Notes: generated by a model not told the origin, from the letters alone. A DNA stretch of 64,000 nt from Physcomitrium patens (GCF_000002425.4 NC_037270.1:15399178-15463177), one strand, 5' to 3'; shown: positions 45,301-58,143, counted from the stretch's first letter. Numbers and translations: made by a program.

Positions 45301-47694
45301 GTAGAACTTATTTAACAAGTGTACAAGATCCATTGGATGGTATTGGTATGCAATATGAGGCATGTGTGGACATTTAGAATGTGCATCTCGACAGAGCGGG
45401 CACCCAGCTCCCCACCAGCTGCTATGTCGGAATGGACGGTTTCGGAGAACACAGCGATGCGGTGAGCTTGAGCGAGGGAGCAGAAGGAGAAGCAGGAGGG
45501 GAAGCTCGAATGCACATGCAAATGTCACGAGTGGATCCGCACGGCTCTGGAACAGCAATGGCAGAGCAGTGTAATGCCCAGTTGCCCTTGTCCCTTTCGC
45601 TGGTGCACGTGAACTGCATGGTGGGCCCCTGTTCGACCTCGCATTGTTGCGGCCACATGCCGACACCACAGCCACTCTGAAGGCGTTCGCCCCTGAATTG
45701 TGGGAAAGCATCTCTACGATGGGAAAGCCGAAGAGAGACACACACAGAGAGAAGGTGTCTGTTTTCTAGAGCTCAGTGGCACAGTAGGCTACCTTTCAAC
45801 GCGAGACAGCAAGAGAGAGAAAGCGAGAGCGAGAGAGAGATTCCGCGGAGGGCCCAGGAGGCGTCTATAATTTCACGATCGTCAATTTTTTCAAAGATCT
45901 CGCTACGTGGGGAAAACTCCTGTGAGTGTGGGTTGCACCAAGTGGCGTTGCTACGAGGGTTCCAGCAATCATGAAGCAAGGCAAGGGTAGCAGTTCTCCA
46001 CATCCGGCGCTTGTAACCTTTGGCCTTCAAGTTCAGGTGTTTGCAGACTTTAATACGGCGTTGCTTTTTTAAAACATTCAATGAGTTGATCGCCATTGCC
46101 GGAGTGCAGCTCCACTTGTCGGGAGCCGAATGGTTTCGCATATTCTTTCGAAGTGGTCAGAATTGGGATGAATTTCTGTGACTGATATTGATTTTTTTTG
46201 TTTTTTTGATTTTTTCCGTTTCACTTTCATTCTTTTTTTGGTGTGTTCTGTAATTAGTCATATTCACTCTATCCGAAGATTCAAGAAGTTTGAAGGGGAC
46301 TTGTGCTGTTGAGGGTTCACGTTCATTCTGTACGAAAAGGACCGGCTGGGACACGCTTGCCGAGGATTTCTGTTCATACCCAATTCTTTCGAACTTACAG
46401 CACTCCGATGATTGAATAGGCGTAGTGAGAAATTCCAGGAGTTTCGAAGTGGAGGATCCGTCGGAACTTGCCAGGGTTCCATTACTAATTGTAAGTGGGT
46501 TGTCCAGTTAACTGCGCCAGTGACTTAGAATGGTTTTACTGGGTTATGGATTCCCAGGTTTCGTCACCCAAACTGTAGCTCCAATCGCATCTTTATAAAC
46601 AGGAATCGTGCAAGTACAGCGCAATCCTTGCTGTGTTCACTATGCTGACGGTCAGACTCTCTCGTCAGACTTTCACAGACTAGTATCTCCTTTTGGTGTT
46701 CCTGGGGGTTAGTCCAGTGGGTAATTTGGATTCTGCGAGAGAGCAAAGAGAATACAGGCAGAGTGGGGGTTCTGGTGTAGCAAAATCTCAGTTCAGTTGA
46801 GGTATGCAGGCACTTCGTGAGTCAAAAGGTGGCAACCTTGATGAATATTGTGCCAAAGTACGGGAAATTAACGAGTTTGAGATTCGTTCGGGATCGTGCG
46901 TACTATTGCGGTTCGGCTGAGAAGCAGACTCCAGGTCCAAATTTTCCTGAGATGTTATGTTTATGCGTCTTTCCAATTGTAGTTGGTATACGTGCCTTAC
47001 ATGTAGCTTTGGTGAATTAGTTAAAAAAATCTCGGTCAGCAATGAGACTCATCTTTTCAAGCTATTTTCATCATGTCGATTTCTGCGGCCTCGCCTTGTT
47101 TGAGACAATGCATGTCAGCTCATACCAGTCATGTTGATAGTTGTTTTTTCAACTTTTCAGTTATATTTTGCGATTTTAGGTGCATCAAATATTCAAATCA
47201 TCCATGTAAGGTGCATTGGTCGGAAGTTATATGGCAATTTCATGCATTTTTTTGAGGTTTTAACTCTTCATCTGCTAGTGAAGTACTTGAATTTCCGTAT
47301 GCTCAAGCTGCTTGTGTGGAAGTGTTTTGGCCGTAGTCAGACGAGAATTACTTACAGCTCGCTTGTCAGCAGAACGCCGTTCCAGTCCTGTCATGTGCGC
47401 TTTTGTTGAATTGCTTTTGTAGATAAAATCTTGCGTTGCTTTCGCGTGCTGGACGGGTATAGCCGTGGAGGATAGGAACAGAGCAGCTCTCTAACAGAAC
47501 AGAGCATCTGATGCTGGGAAAATTCCTCTGTGCACAGGAGTGGCAAATTTCTTGAATTTCGATTTCGGTTTTAGAGATTAGAATTGGAACGTCGGGCTGA
47601 GCGGGAGACGCTGACATTGAGAACGAGGGCTCGTCTGCAGTTGTTTAAGGCGACTCATATAATTTGGGCACATTGGTAGGGGATCAGCAGCGAC
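45301..47694 (+). other. Upstream region and probable 5' UTR of the AMT1 gene
   Basis: GC content rises sharply near 45360. A GA-rich run lies at 45811-45841 and a TATA-like TTTATAAA near 46590. Possible 5' UTR splice signals are GTAAGT near 46491, GTAAGG near 47206 and a pyrimidine-rich acceptor ending TTTTGTAG at about 47421. Short ORFs on both strands show no recognisable domain. I see no second gene here. Confidence 0.45.
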
Positions 47695-49230
47695 ATGTCA
47701 ACATTCGGGTGTAGCGCTGAGGATGTGACCACTCTGCAAGGGTTTCTGGGCAACACGGCGAACGCCGCTGGATTGAGCAGTTTCCTCTGCAAAAAGCTAG
47801 ATGACGTTTCTTCGCAGTTGGATGCCACAACCCTGGCAGTGGATAATACGTATCTGCTCTTCTCAGCGTATCTCGTGTTTGCTATGCAGCTAGGATTCGC
47901 CATGCTATGCGCAGGGTCTGTCCGAGCCAAGAACACCATGAACATCATGCTCACAAACGTGCTGGACGCAGCCTGCGGCGGTCTTTCCTACTACATCTTC
48001 GGTTTTGCTTTCGCGTTCGGCATAGGATCCAAAACTAATGGCTTTATCGGCCACTACAACTGGGCCCTGAGAGGATACCCGAATGAATCATTCGACTACA
48101 GCTACTTCTTATTCCAGTGGGCCTTCGCCATCGCCGCGGCGGGGATCACATCTGGATCTATTGCAGAGCGGACGCAGTTTGTTGCTTACCTGATATACTC
48201 GTCTGTGTTGACAGGATTCGTGTATCCAATCGTCTCTCACTGGCTGTGGTCTACTGACGGATGGCTGTCTGCGTCGAAATCTGTGGGACCAGGGTCGCTA
48301 CTGTTCGGTAGCGGCGCCATCGACTTCGCAGGCAGCGGCGTCGTGCACATGGTGGGCGGCATTGCAGGGTTCTGGGGCGCTTTCATCGAGGGTCCTCGTA
48401 TAGGCCGTTTCGATAAGACAGGGAACCCCATGGTCTTCCGGGGGCACAGCGCGACGCTGGTAGTGCTCGGAACTTTTCTGCTGTGGTTCGGATGGTATGG
48501 GTTCAACCCTGGCAGCTTTGTTAATATCTTGGTTCCGTATTCGGGCAACCGCGGTGCCTGGACTGGGGTCGGCAGAACGGCGGTGACGACCACGTTGTCT
48601 GGGTGCACTGCCGCAGTTACGACCTTGTTTGCGAAACGCCTCCTCCACAATCACTGGAGTGTGCTTGACGTGTGCAATGGCTTGTTGGGCGGATTCGCTG
48701 CCATCACTGCTGGCTGCGCCGTAGTAGCACCTTGGGCTAGCATCATCTGCGGGTTTGTCTCCGCGTGGGTCCTCATCGGGCTCAACAAACTCGCAGCTCG
48801 TGTGCACTATGACGACCCTTTGGAAGCGGCCCAGCTTCACGCCGGGTGCGGTGCCTGGGGCCTCATCTTCGTCGGTCTCTTTGCGCAACAGAACTACATC
48901 CTGCAGATCTATGATGGAGCTGGCGACCGACCCCATGGACTATTCATGGGCGGCGGGGGAAAGCTCCTGGCAGCCCAGATTATCGAAATTCTGGCCATCT
49001 TCGGCTGGGTTACCGTCACCATGGGGCCCCTCTTCTTTCTTCTGAAGCTGTTTAATCTGCTGCGCATCTCCCCCGAAGATGAAATGGCTGGACTGGACCT
49101 AACCCGGCACGGCGGCACAGCCTACATCCACCATGATGGTTCCGATCACCCCATGCACATGCACTCCATGAACGGCCAGAAACGACCCAATGAAGGACCT
49201 GGAGGCAACTATGACGGTACCAATGTGTAA
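47695..49230 (+). CDS. AMT1: AMT1-type high-affinity ammonium transporter
   Basis: 511 codons in one exon. An in-frame TAG 18 nt upstream fixes the ATG. The protein imports ammonium across the plasma membrane, works as a trimer, and is expected to have 11 membrane spans with the N-terminus outside. Visible landmarks are the first span [35 protein letters not shown] with pore His218, the second pore His382 in [22 protein letters not shown], and the cytosolic [13 protein letters not shown]. In that last motif Thr470 is the residue whose phosphorylation closes plant AMT1 trimers. Length and N-terminal Cys (CSAEDV) fit AMT1 rather than AMT2. The C-terminal tail is rich in His, Met, Asn and Gly. 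Its codon and base composition is far more GC-rich than the flanks. Confidence 0.96.
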   Translation: MSTFGCSAEDVTTLQGFLGNTANAAGLSSFLCKKLDDVSSQLDATTLAVDNTYLLFSAYLVFAMQLGFAMLCAGSVRAKNTMNIMLTNVLDAACGGLSYYIFGFAFAFGIGSKTNGFIGHYNWALRGYPNESFDYSYFLFQWAFAIAAAGITSGSIAERTQFVAYLIYSSVLTGFVYPIVSHWLWSTDGWLSASKSVGPGSLLFGSGAIDFAGSGVVHMVGGIAGFWGAFIEGPRIGRFDKTGNPMVFRGHSATLVVLGTFLLWFGWYGFNPGSFVNILVPYSGNRGAWTGVGRTAVTTTLSGCTAAVTTLFAKRLLHNHWSVLDVCNGLLGGFAAITAGCAVVAPWASIICGFVSAWVLIGLNKLAARVHYDDPLEAAQLHAGCGAWGLIFVGLFAQQNYILQIYDGAGDRPHGLFMGGGGKLLAAQIIEILAIFGWVTVTMGPLFFLLKLFNLLRISPEDEMAGLDLTRHGGTAYIHHDGSDHPMHMHSMNGQKRPNEGPGGNYDGTNV

Positions 49231-49752
49231 GCTGTGTGTTAGAATTCCACAGATCAGTTATAATGCGCCTCCTTCAAGCACTTGAAGACCCTGAATATGT
49301 AGGTAATAGATACGAAGCCACAGGCAAATCCAACTGTACTTTTTTGTTCGATAGATTGGACAGTGCATGGTCGCGCACCGTAGATACTTAATTAGATGAA
49401 AACATAGCGAAGTTCGTTGTTGTCGGTCTGCCAGTCATGCAGCAGCGATCCATTTGCCGAAGAACGTGGTTACAAAGAGAATTTATTGATCGGACCAGTT
49501 GAAGCGATGGAGTTCGTAGGATCTTATTGAAGTTCATGTAGAAACGAAGATCGTGTGACACAGTCCCCTGGATCAGACATTGTAAAGTAAGGGTTGTGAT
49601 GTATCTGCAGCAGGACAGTCAAGTGAGGAAAGCTTTGTAATAGAATCCATATCCATGCTCAATGTGAGGTTGACAGTATTGCAAGATAACCTGCACAACC
49701 AGGATGTAAGGTGAAGTGCATCATTGTGAGACGAATGCTGTATATATCGTGC

Positions 49753-49775
49753 AATAAACGGTGATTTATATCACC
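49753..49775 (+). terminator. Polyadenylation signal of AMT1 and adjoining hairpin
   Basis: AATAAA at 49753-49758, about 520 nt after the stop codon, is followed by GGTGATTTATATCACC, a 6-bp hairpin. The 3' UTR (49231-49752) has no other feature I can support. Confidence 0.5.
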
Positions 49776-51513
49776 CTGTTGCTCGTGCTGCTGCTGTATG
49801 GTCTTGTGGTCACCACGCTTCATCTCTACGATACACCTGCTGGCATGTATTTGTGGATGAGAGGATATTGTTTCTCCATCCATGTGGATCAACTTTTAAA
49901 CTGAGAAGCCAAGTAAAAGATTTGAAAGTTGTGGTCTGTCACCTTCTCCACTGATTGTGAAGACCTTCCATGCAGTTCGCAGTGAAGAATTTATTGGGAC
50001 TGTGCCAAAGCAGTCTATAAGTCAACTCCCTCATTGCATTCTCTCTTTCTGTTTCTCATATTTGTTTATTTCTATTTTACTTACGATAGGTTTCTGAGAT
50101 AATACAAAGCCTTATGTACACAATAAACTCTAAATACAACTCAAAGTCCATGAGATACAGCTGGACTAAAATCAAGAATCCTAGTCAAACAACCCGACTG
50201 GTGTATCATTAAAATTTTGTTAGTTTATCAAGCATTTGTTAAAAGTCTATGAGGCCCTTGATGTGGTTTGATTTACATGAGTATTTCAGCGTTATTTACT
50301 ACTAGTCTTCTTAAATGTGTGTTGGTATTGCTTCTTGATCAAACAATCTTCATAGAAAGCATCAATAAGCTATTTAAATTTCATAGGTAGCCCATTAATC
50401 AAAATTTCTTAATGTATCTTTTCTATTGCAATCAAATTTAGATGTAATAGTTGTTGATGCCATAGCATGAGATCCCCACTTGCATTGGGTGATCCCATTA
50501 TAGAGCTAGTAATATAAATTGATAATGATCTTTTAATATTGCCATTTAAAAATTTTATTATACTTGAGACAACTATAAGGATCTTCAACTTGTAGATCTT
50601 AGACTTAGAAACTCTTTTTATTAATACATTTTACTTATGGTTGATTGTCTTGCAACTATCTCTTGAGTAATTTGTTATCAATTCTTTTATCAAAAAATCA
50701 ACCAATAGAGAATAAATTCTTCTTTAGCTTAAGAATAAATAAAACATTCTAAAAGATTGATGTCTCATATCTCACATTTAATCAACAGATGATGGCAATA
50801 TCTCTTTTTTCTAATGTCTATAGCTTATAGTTATAAAAAATTATAAAAAATGATGTCTATTTTTAAATTAGATCTAAAGTTTCAAATAACATATAATAAT
50901 TAATCATATATTTATTAGCATTGCTATTACATTACGTAAAAATTAACCTAAGAATATACTTGATAGTTTGTTGTAAAAAGATTTAAACTTACATTTAAGT
51001 TTGATTTATACTCTAAAATAATACATAAGGTATTTAAAAACACCCTTTTGTAACCTTGAATAATCTAGTATGCTTCTAATTATCTTAAGTACATCCTATT
51101 AATCTTAGAAAATTTTAGATATATCTTATTACATTCTAATTAATTAAAAATATATCCTAAAAAATATTTATCATACTTTAAGAAAATCCTAACAAACTCT
51201 AAATATCTATAACCAAATCTTAATAATATTTTAATAAAATCTTGATGAAATATTGATAAAATTCTAATGAATTTTTAGAAGAATCTTAATTTAATCTTAA
51301 TCAAATTCTAATAAAATTTTAATAAATTTTTAAGTAATCCTAAGAAAAATTAAATAAAATACAATAATAGATTCAAAACCTCTATAAAATTTTATTTAAC
51401 CATTTATCTTAATTTAAAAATCTTAATCTTTTGGTTGAAAAAAAACACAACAAATTTGGAGAAAATCAAACAAATCAAATGGTAAATAACATCATAATTT
51501 GTTTAAAAGTCAA
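49776..51513. other. AT-rich intergenic DNA, nothing recognised
   Basis: A plant-like 3' flank turns into AT-rich sequence with many degenerate TCTTAATAAAATT-type repeats at 51040-51400. No frame, LTR or RNA gene is recognised. Confidence 0.6.
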
Positions 51514-52050
51514 TGTCATGGACATACATATTCACTTCAATAATTACTCATATGATTAGATAGAAATGATAAAATAAATTATTTTCATAATATCTTCTAA
51601 ATAAGCTTCTTAGAAGCTTCATAGATGCCATTTTAACTTTATAAATATTTATAGTTGATTGATAGGTTAAAAAATTGGTCAACAAGTTAACAATATATTA
51701 TACATGTTGATAGCTTATGGAACAAGTTAACTATGTGGCGTACATATAGAAAATTTGCTTTGTAAGTTGAAACATGTGTCTTACGAAGTCAACACATATT
51801 AGAAGTCTTATAGAACATTGTCATATAGCTCCAAGTTAGATAGTATATATGAAGGCAAGAATAAAGCTTTCTTTACTCTTATCAATGTCTTTTTAGTCCT
51901 TGGTCTTATTTTTAGACTCTTTAGTCTTTTTATCTTTGGCAATAGTCATTCTAATCCAATATATTATTATCTTTGAATAACTTTTTAATTTTTTTGAATA
52001 ACAAAAGAATGTATTGAGTTTTCTTTTTTAAAAATTTTATGTCTTAAATA
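51514..52050 (+). repeat. 5' LTR of V
   Basis: The LTR starts TGTCATGGACATA and ends GTCTTAAATA. The start-site inverted repeat near 51855-51885 (GGCAAGAATAAAG / CTTTACTCTTATC) has two mismatches, as expected for decay. Confidence 0.8.
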
Positions 52051-52052
52051 GT

Positions 52053-52064
52053 CTAATAAGAGTG
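52053..52064 (+). promoter_or_regulatory. Decayed self-primer site of V
   Basis: CTAATAAGAGTG lies 2 nt after the LTR, the same spacing as in X and Y. It matches the reverse complement of its own LTR start (TACTCTTATCAA) at 9 of 12 positions. Confidence 0.5.
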
Positions 52065-52129
52065 CTAATTTATTATTTTTATCTTATTTCAGAAGTAAAT
52101 GAATCACTCTACTTTTATTATTGTGTGTA

Positions 52130-52870
52130 GAACAAGTAAATATACTTTGTGGTAAGTTACTGGTTGATTATTGATAACCTTAAGAATTAGACTGATGCTT
52201 AGGTAGTTTAGTTGATAACAATAGGTTGCTAGTGGAATAAATGGTTAAGAATTCAAAGGATCATAACCTTTGGAATCTGCTGGCCGACGGATCATCTTTT
52301 GGTAGGATAAAGAGGTTAAGGAAAGAGAGATCGGAGCTAGACTATGATAGTCATAAGCCAAGGCAAGCTTGATGCTACCTCTTTTTGTTTCTTTGTTGTT
52401 GATGAGTAATGGATAGTTTTTCAATACTGAGAAGTTAGTCTGGAGTGCCAGATTGTGAGAGTCGTAAGCCGAGAGCTAGACTGTGAGAGTCATAATTCTG
52501 TGTGATGAATTGAGAAATTGAATACAATAGGTAAGCTGGAGATTAGTAATTGAATATATCTAAATCACAAAGAGAGTAAGTGGGAGATGAATGGATAAGA
52601 ATATGGAAGTATTGTTGAATTGATAGTCGTAGAATGGATTATGGATTGAATTAAGATGAAAGTAGTAAGCCTTGGTATTTTATAATTTGATAATTGATTT
52701 CAGATAGCTAGAGTATAGTCAATTGTGACATTAACAGACCCAATTCATATAACCAGTCTTTCCCCATGTTCGAACCCACCTCTATTAGTTCAATTGCTTT
52801 GCTATATTGAAGCTTGAATACAACAAGAACAACATTGAATTTTGAAGGTTTTGGACTATTGACTTTTAAA
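52130..52870. other. Foreign insert in the V leader
   Basis: It is less AT-rich than its surroundings and absent from the leaders of X and Y. It contains the motif GAGCTAGACTRTGAKAGTCATAA three times with changes (about 52335-52500). A sequence fitting an RNA polymerase III B box, GTTCGAACC, is near 52777. Ends and identity are unknown; it could be a solo LTR or a SINE-like piece. Confidence 0.4.
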
Positions 52871-53004
52871 CAAATAGTTTAGTTTTCTAATATTGATTTT
52901 TTTCTAAAAGAGAGTGGATTATTCCTCTTTGTGGAAATTTTTAAAGTATCCTCCTCTAATTTAGCTTTTTGAACTTATTTGAATTTTCTATAGAAGAAAA
53001 AACT

Positions 53005-53520
53005 ATGGATGCTACTCTTGGTGGAAGTAAGAATAGATTTGTAACTATTAGAGATCTTCATGGCTTTATTAACATTTTTAAGGTAGAAATTTTACATCTT
53101 TCAAATGTGAATCGTAGAAGTACTATTCCTACAGTCATAAAAAAAGTCAAAAATAAAATTCAAAGTCTATGCCAAGAAATTATGCAATTAAGAGAAGTAA
53201 ATAGCTCAAGTTTATAATTAAATCTGAAGAATCATACTACTATAAGTATAAAGGAGATAAAGATAAGTATGCTTGAGAAGTTTGATAGAAAAAAAAATGA
53301 AGATTTTGAGGACTTTTACAACAAGTAAAGTTCTATCTAAGGTTGCATCCTTCTCAAATACCTTAATGGATTTACTCAAATTGGATTTATAAGAGCATTT
53401 TTTTTTCTAAAAGTATTCTTTTTTAATTTGTACCTTTGATGAAAAAAGATTCATGACTATTCTATAATTTGAATTCATTCTTCAAAGTATTTATGAGTAC
53501 ATTTGGAAAAAGTGAAGACT
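53005..53520 (+). pseudogene. gag of V, truncated
   Basis: From ATG 53005 (MDATLGGSKNRF) the frame is open to 53217 and shows the same coiled-coil-like stretch as X (KIQSLCQEIMQLREVN). It decays afterwards and is joined near 53520 directly to RT sequence, so the zinc knuckle is missing. Confidence 0.7.
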
Positions 53521-55950
53521 ATGGTCTACATGAAAGAAGGAGATGAATGAAAGACTACTTTTTGAACTAGGTATGGACATTTTGAATACAATATCACACT
53601 TTTTGGAGTCACAAATATACCAACCACTTTTCAACATCTCATGAATGACATTTTTTGTGAATTTCTTGATGATTTTATTGTATGCTATTTAGATGACATT
53701 CTGATCTATTTTAAGAACATAAAAGAAGATGAAAAATTATATGCCAAGATAGAAAAGTATGTAATCTACACTATTTAAGTTGTTTTTCTAGGATACACCA
53801 TTTTTAATGAAGGACTAATGATAAATCCAAAGAAAATCTAAATTATCATAGTTTAAAAGATTTCAAAAATAATAAGAGATGTATAATATTTTTTGGGCTT
53901 TGCCAATTACTGTAAGATCTTTATCAAGAACTTTTTTCAAGTTGTAGCTCCACTTATATATTTGGCTTATAAAGACAAACTTGAATAGAATAAAGAAGCC
54001 AAAGTATTATTTGATGCTTTGAAAAAAGAATTTATTTCTACACCAATTTTATATTGCATTGACTTCTCTAAGGTATTTTTCATAGAAATAGAAGCATCAA
54101 AATTTGCATTGGATGCAATATTATCACAAATGTGAGTAGATGAAAAATTCCATCTAGTAGCTTTTTATTCTAGAAAATTTTCAACAGCAGAAGCAACTAC
54201 AAAATCCATAATAAATAACTTTTTGTAATTGTGAATTCTTTTCAAGAATGGTGTCATTATTTTGAAGGTGCTTTCAATCTAGTTAGCATATACATAGATT
54301 ACAAGAACTTCCAATACTTCATATCAACAAGGATGTTGAATTATTGTTAGGCTAATTGAAGTATGTTATCATCAAGATTTGATTTTAAGATCACATATTA
54401 ATTTAAAAAATAATAAGGTTTATTTGACATACTTTCTATACATTCTTATCTTGTACCAAAGGAGATATATTTTAAATCAACAAAGAATGATTTTTTTGAA
54501 GCTTAAGCAATTTCATCTTTGAGCAATGAAATCAATATTGACTATTGATTCAACATTTGTCTAACAAATCCAATCAAGTATTTTTTTTAATTATTTTATT
54601 CATTATATCAAGAATACTTCTTTTAAGTTTTATAATACTTTCAAATTCAAATTCAAGAACAACCTATTCTATTTTGAAGGAGAAATATGTTTATGAGTTC
54701 TTTAAGCATGTCATGACTTTTTAATAGAAGGATATATTGGATACAACAAGACTTTGGAACTTATATTTAGAGATTTTTCGTGGCTACAAATATCAAAGGC
54801 TATGAAAGACTATGAATAATCATGTGACATTTAATTAAGATTAAAAACTCTTCATCATCAATCCTATGGACTTTTTCAACTATTGCTTATGTTGGCACAA
54901 CTATGGTCTATTATTTCTATGGATTTTATTACAAATCTTCCAAGTTCAAGTTCATATGACTCTATATTTGTAATTCTAGACTACTTCACCAAAATGGCAT
55001 ATTTTGAACTATATAAAAAATCTATTTTTAATAAAAAAAAATAACTAAGCTTTTCTTTGATAATATTTATTACTATTATGGATTATGAAAGGATATTATA
55101 TCAAATAGAAGGATATAATTTGTATCAAGATTTTAAAAAATTCTTTTTAAAGATATTAAAAATAGATATAAAACTATCTTTAACTTTTCATCCTCAAATT
55201 AACGGATAAATAGAATAGGTGAATCAAGTTCTAGAGCAATATGTAAGAAGTACCATCAACTATCATCAAGATGATTGAACAACTCTTTTGCCATTAGTAG
55301 AGATTGTATAAAATAATTTGATACATTTTTCTATTAAACAAATATCCCTCTTTACGGATTATGGTTATCATCCATAACTTGATACTTTTGACTTTTCAAA
55401 TTTTAATAATCTTGTGGCAAAAGATTTGGCAAGTCATTTGCCATAACTATATGCAACAATAAAGGTGCTAGTTGAAGAAAGCTAAAGAAGAACAAAAGAT
55501 TGATGTGGATGCCTATCACAAGAAACAACCATAATTCAACATGGATGACAAAGTATAATTACTTTGTTATAATATCAAGACTATGCATTCTTATGATAAA
55601 TAAAACTATCATAGACTTAGATCTTTTGTTATTTATAAAAAAGTCAATTATGTTGCTTACAAATTATATTTATTGGAGTCTATGAAGATCCATCATATAT
55701 TTTATATGTCTTTTTATAAAGCATATTAAATAGTGAATATCTTAGAAAGAAGACAAATGTCACCTTTTCATATAGAAGTCAATAATAATCAAAAGTTTGA
55801 AATAGAAGAAGTCTTAGATTCAAGGAAACACCAAAATAGATTAGAATATCTTGTTTATTAATATAGATATAATATTAGTGAATATACATGAAAGCCAGTA
55901 AAAAATCTTCCAAATGCAACAAAGAAGATTGAGGCTTCTTACCAATGACA
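53521..55950 (+). pseudogene. RT, RNase H, integrase and chromodomain relic of V
   Basis: RT enters at KEGDEWKT-like sequence (53535) and passes a YLDD-like site near 53685-53700. RNase H is around 54080-54320 (EIEASKFALDAILSQM). Integrase spans about 54660-55560, with the HPQIN stretch at 55190. The chromodomain relic is at 55790-55945 (EIEEVLDSRKHQNRLEYLV). No ORF3 lies between it and the 3' LTR. Stops and frameshifts occur throughout. Confidence 0.75.
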
Positions 55951-56037
55951 TCCATCAAAACAAAGATGAAGAATAACAAGATCAATATAAGATGATGATC
56001 ATTTCTTGTAGAATTTGTCTCTAGAAGGAGACAGCAA

Positions 56038-56575
56038 TATCATGAACAAATGTATTTATACCAATAATTATCTATATAAATAAGAAAAAATAGATAAAAA
56101 TAAATTAATTTCATAATATCTTCTAAAGAAACTTTCTAAAAGCTTCATAAACACAATTCTGACCTTACACATATTTGTATTAAGACAATAGGTTAGAAAC
56201 TTAATCAATAAATTAACTACATGTTATACATGTTCGTAGCTTGTGAAACAAGTTAATTATATGTACACATATAAATAACTTACCTTGCAAGTTAAGATGT
56301 GTGTCTTACAAAGTCAGCATGCGTTGGAAGTCTTATAGAATATCACTACATAGCTCTTAGTTAGATAATATATATAGAAGCAAGAGTGAAGCTTTCTTTA
56401 CTCTTGCCAATGTCTTTTGAGTCTTTAGTCTTATTTCAAGGTTTTTTAGTCTTCTTGTCTTTAGCAATAGCCATTCTAGTTCAATACATTACCATCTTTG
56501 AGTGATTTTCTAATCTTTTGAAGTGACACAAGAATATATGGAGTTTTCTTTCTTTGAGATTTCATATCCTTCATA
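56038..56575 (+). repeat. 3' LTR of V
   Basis: The LTR starts TATCATGAAC for TGTCATGGAC and ends TCCTTCATA. AGAAGGAGACAGCAA (polypurine relic) precedes it. The start-site inverted repeat is better kept here (GCAAGAGTGAAG / CTTTACTCTTGC). Confidence 0.8.
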
Positions 56576-56580
56576 ATCAA

Positions 56581-57130
56581 CTAGCATCCATTTTGAAGCT
56601 TAATATCAATTTTAAATTGCCAATATTTCTCATTTTTATTATCTAATTATTCTTAAAATTTCTAAAGTTTTTTAAAATCAAGTCTAATATTAATGCCCCA
56701 AATTTTACTGTAATCCAATTGGCGATTTGTTGCACTCATTAATTCTTAAAAATCCAATTTTTGAGTATCCAAATTAATTAAATTTTAATAATTTATACTT
56801 TAATTTTTTTATCAAGCTCAAACTTACAACATAGGTTTAATACAACTACAATCATAGGCCTACAAAATTTCATCTATTGATCAACTAATAATTTTATAAA
56901 GTACTTTAAAATATATTTTTATTTTTATTTTTTTAAATTAAGATTTTTTCAAAAAAATCATGACTTTGCAAAGATCTTACAAAGTTATTTGAGACTCATA
57001 TTATTCTAAATTAATACCTAAAGATTTTTTTTTATTTTATTATTAGATTCTATTATTTGATTAACAAAAATCTTAAATTTGCTATAAAGTTATATTTTTG
57101 TGCTTGAAGATGTAATTTTAAAATAGATAC
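56581..57130. other. AT-rich spacer, nothing recognised
   Basis: No open frame, LTR or structured repeat was found between element V and relic U. Confidence 0.6.
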
Positions 57131-57676
57131 TATTAAAGATATGAACTCAAAGAAGATGCATAAACTTATGAAATCCATGTTAAAAAAATAGTGAAAAAAT
57201 AGAAATAAAGAAGTATGTATTTAAAAAAAAATTAGAATAGCTATTGCTAATAAACAAAGAAACTAGAGACTCTTGGATCTAAATTAGAAGAAAAGGAGTT
57301 GACAAGAGTGAAGAAGGCTTCATTTTTGCTTCTATATATACTATCTACCTAAGATCTATGTGGCAATGTTCTAAGGAACCTCCAAAAACATGTTGACTTT
57401 ATATGACACATATTTTAACTTATAAGGCAAGTTTTTTATATGGGCGCTACATAGTTAGCTTGTTCTACTAGTTACCAAGACATGTAGCATGTGGTTAGCT
57501 TGTTGATTAAGTTTTTAACCTATCAATCAACAACAAATACATGTAAAGTCAAAACAACATCAAAAAACCTCTAAAAAACTTTTTATAGAAGGTATTATAT
57601 AATTAATATACTTTTATTTATTTCTATCTATTCATATTACCTAAGTAATAATCACAATAGATATATATCTATGACA
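57131..57676 (-). repeat. 3' LTR of U
   Basis: About 546 bp; on the minus strand it starts TGTCATAGATATA. It carries the start-site inverted repeat (GCAAAAATGAAG / CTTCACTCTTGTC, partly decayed). The far end is placed by comparison with V and may be off by several bases. Confidence 0.7.
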
Positions 57677-57717
57677 TTATTCTTCCTTCTAGGTATGAGT
57701 TCGACAAGGAGTAGTAA

Positions 57718-58143
57718 TCATATGTTGAAGAAGTCTAAGACATCGCAAATTGTATTTGCTACATATTTTGATCTTTGTTCCCTTCGAAGATAATTGATAG
57801 GTCTTCTCAATTATCGATAATGTTGCATTCCATGGCAAGAAGATCATTTTGTAATTTGATCATTATTAAAACCTTCATAACTTTCTTCAAATAAAATATT
57901 TATAATACCATCAAAAGTCATACCTACCTCTAATAAAATCACCAAATATAGAGAGTCTTTTCTCAAGTCATGATATCAAACACATTCTATCTCATTATCT
58001 ATTCAAGGAAGAATGTGTCATTCTTCAAGGTCTTCATTTTTATTACATTAGCTTGAAGGCTGTGATAATCACAATGTCTTGTCCAATAAATCAACAAATG
58101 ATGTTTTTTGAGTTGAATCGGCTGGCTCTTGATTCTCTATCAT
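57718..58143 (-). pseudogene. ORF3 of U
   Basis: 142 codons in one frame with a few stops, from ATG at 58143 to TGA at 57718. It shares DLLDKTL.LSQPSS with Y, and in the C-terminus RRPINYLRREQRSKYVAN and VLDFFNI with Y and X. The equal length and uninterrupted frame in Y and U show that this was a real gene. Confidence 0.7.

Larger units (their letters stand above)
51514..56575 (+). mobile_element. Old chromovirus V, internally deleted
   Basis: The LTRs are 537 bp (51514-52050) and 538 bp (56038-56575). The flanking 5-mers GTCAA (51509-51513) and ATCAA (56576-56580) differ by one transition. The internal order is primer-site relic, foreign insert, leader-module relic, gag, pol, polypurine tract. 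The end of gag, protease and the start of RT are deleted at about 53520, and ORF3 is absent. The LTR is the Y type (TGTCATGGACATA). Confidence 0.82.

Noticed and set aside
45773..46141. 122-codon minus-strand ORF upstream of AMT1
   Set aside because: Its end is made by the GA-rich run (LSLSLSLS), there is no domain, and it sits in a probable promoter or UTR region.
47073..47255. Possible upstream ORF of AMT1 (60 codons)
   Set aside because: The transcript start and any 5' UTR intron are unknown, and the peptide has no recognised relative.
48298..48936. 212-codon minus-strand ORF
   Set aside because: It is antisense to the AMT1 coding region, has no recognisable domain, and is explained by the GC-rich codons of AMT1.
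52777..52785. GTTCGAACC as a tRNA gene or SINE promoter
   Set aside because: No A box, acceptor stem or cloverleaf could be folded around it. Kept only as an observation.
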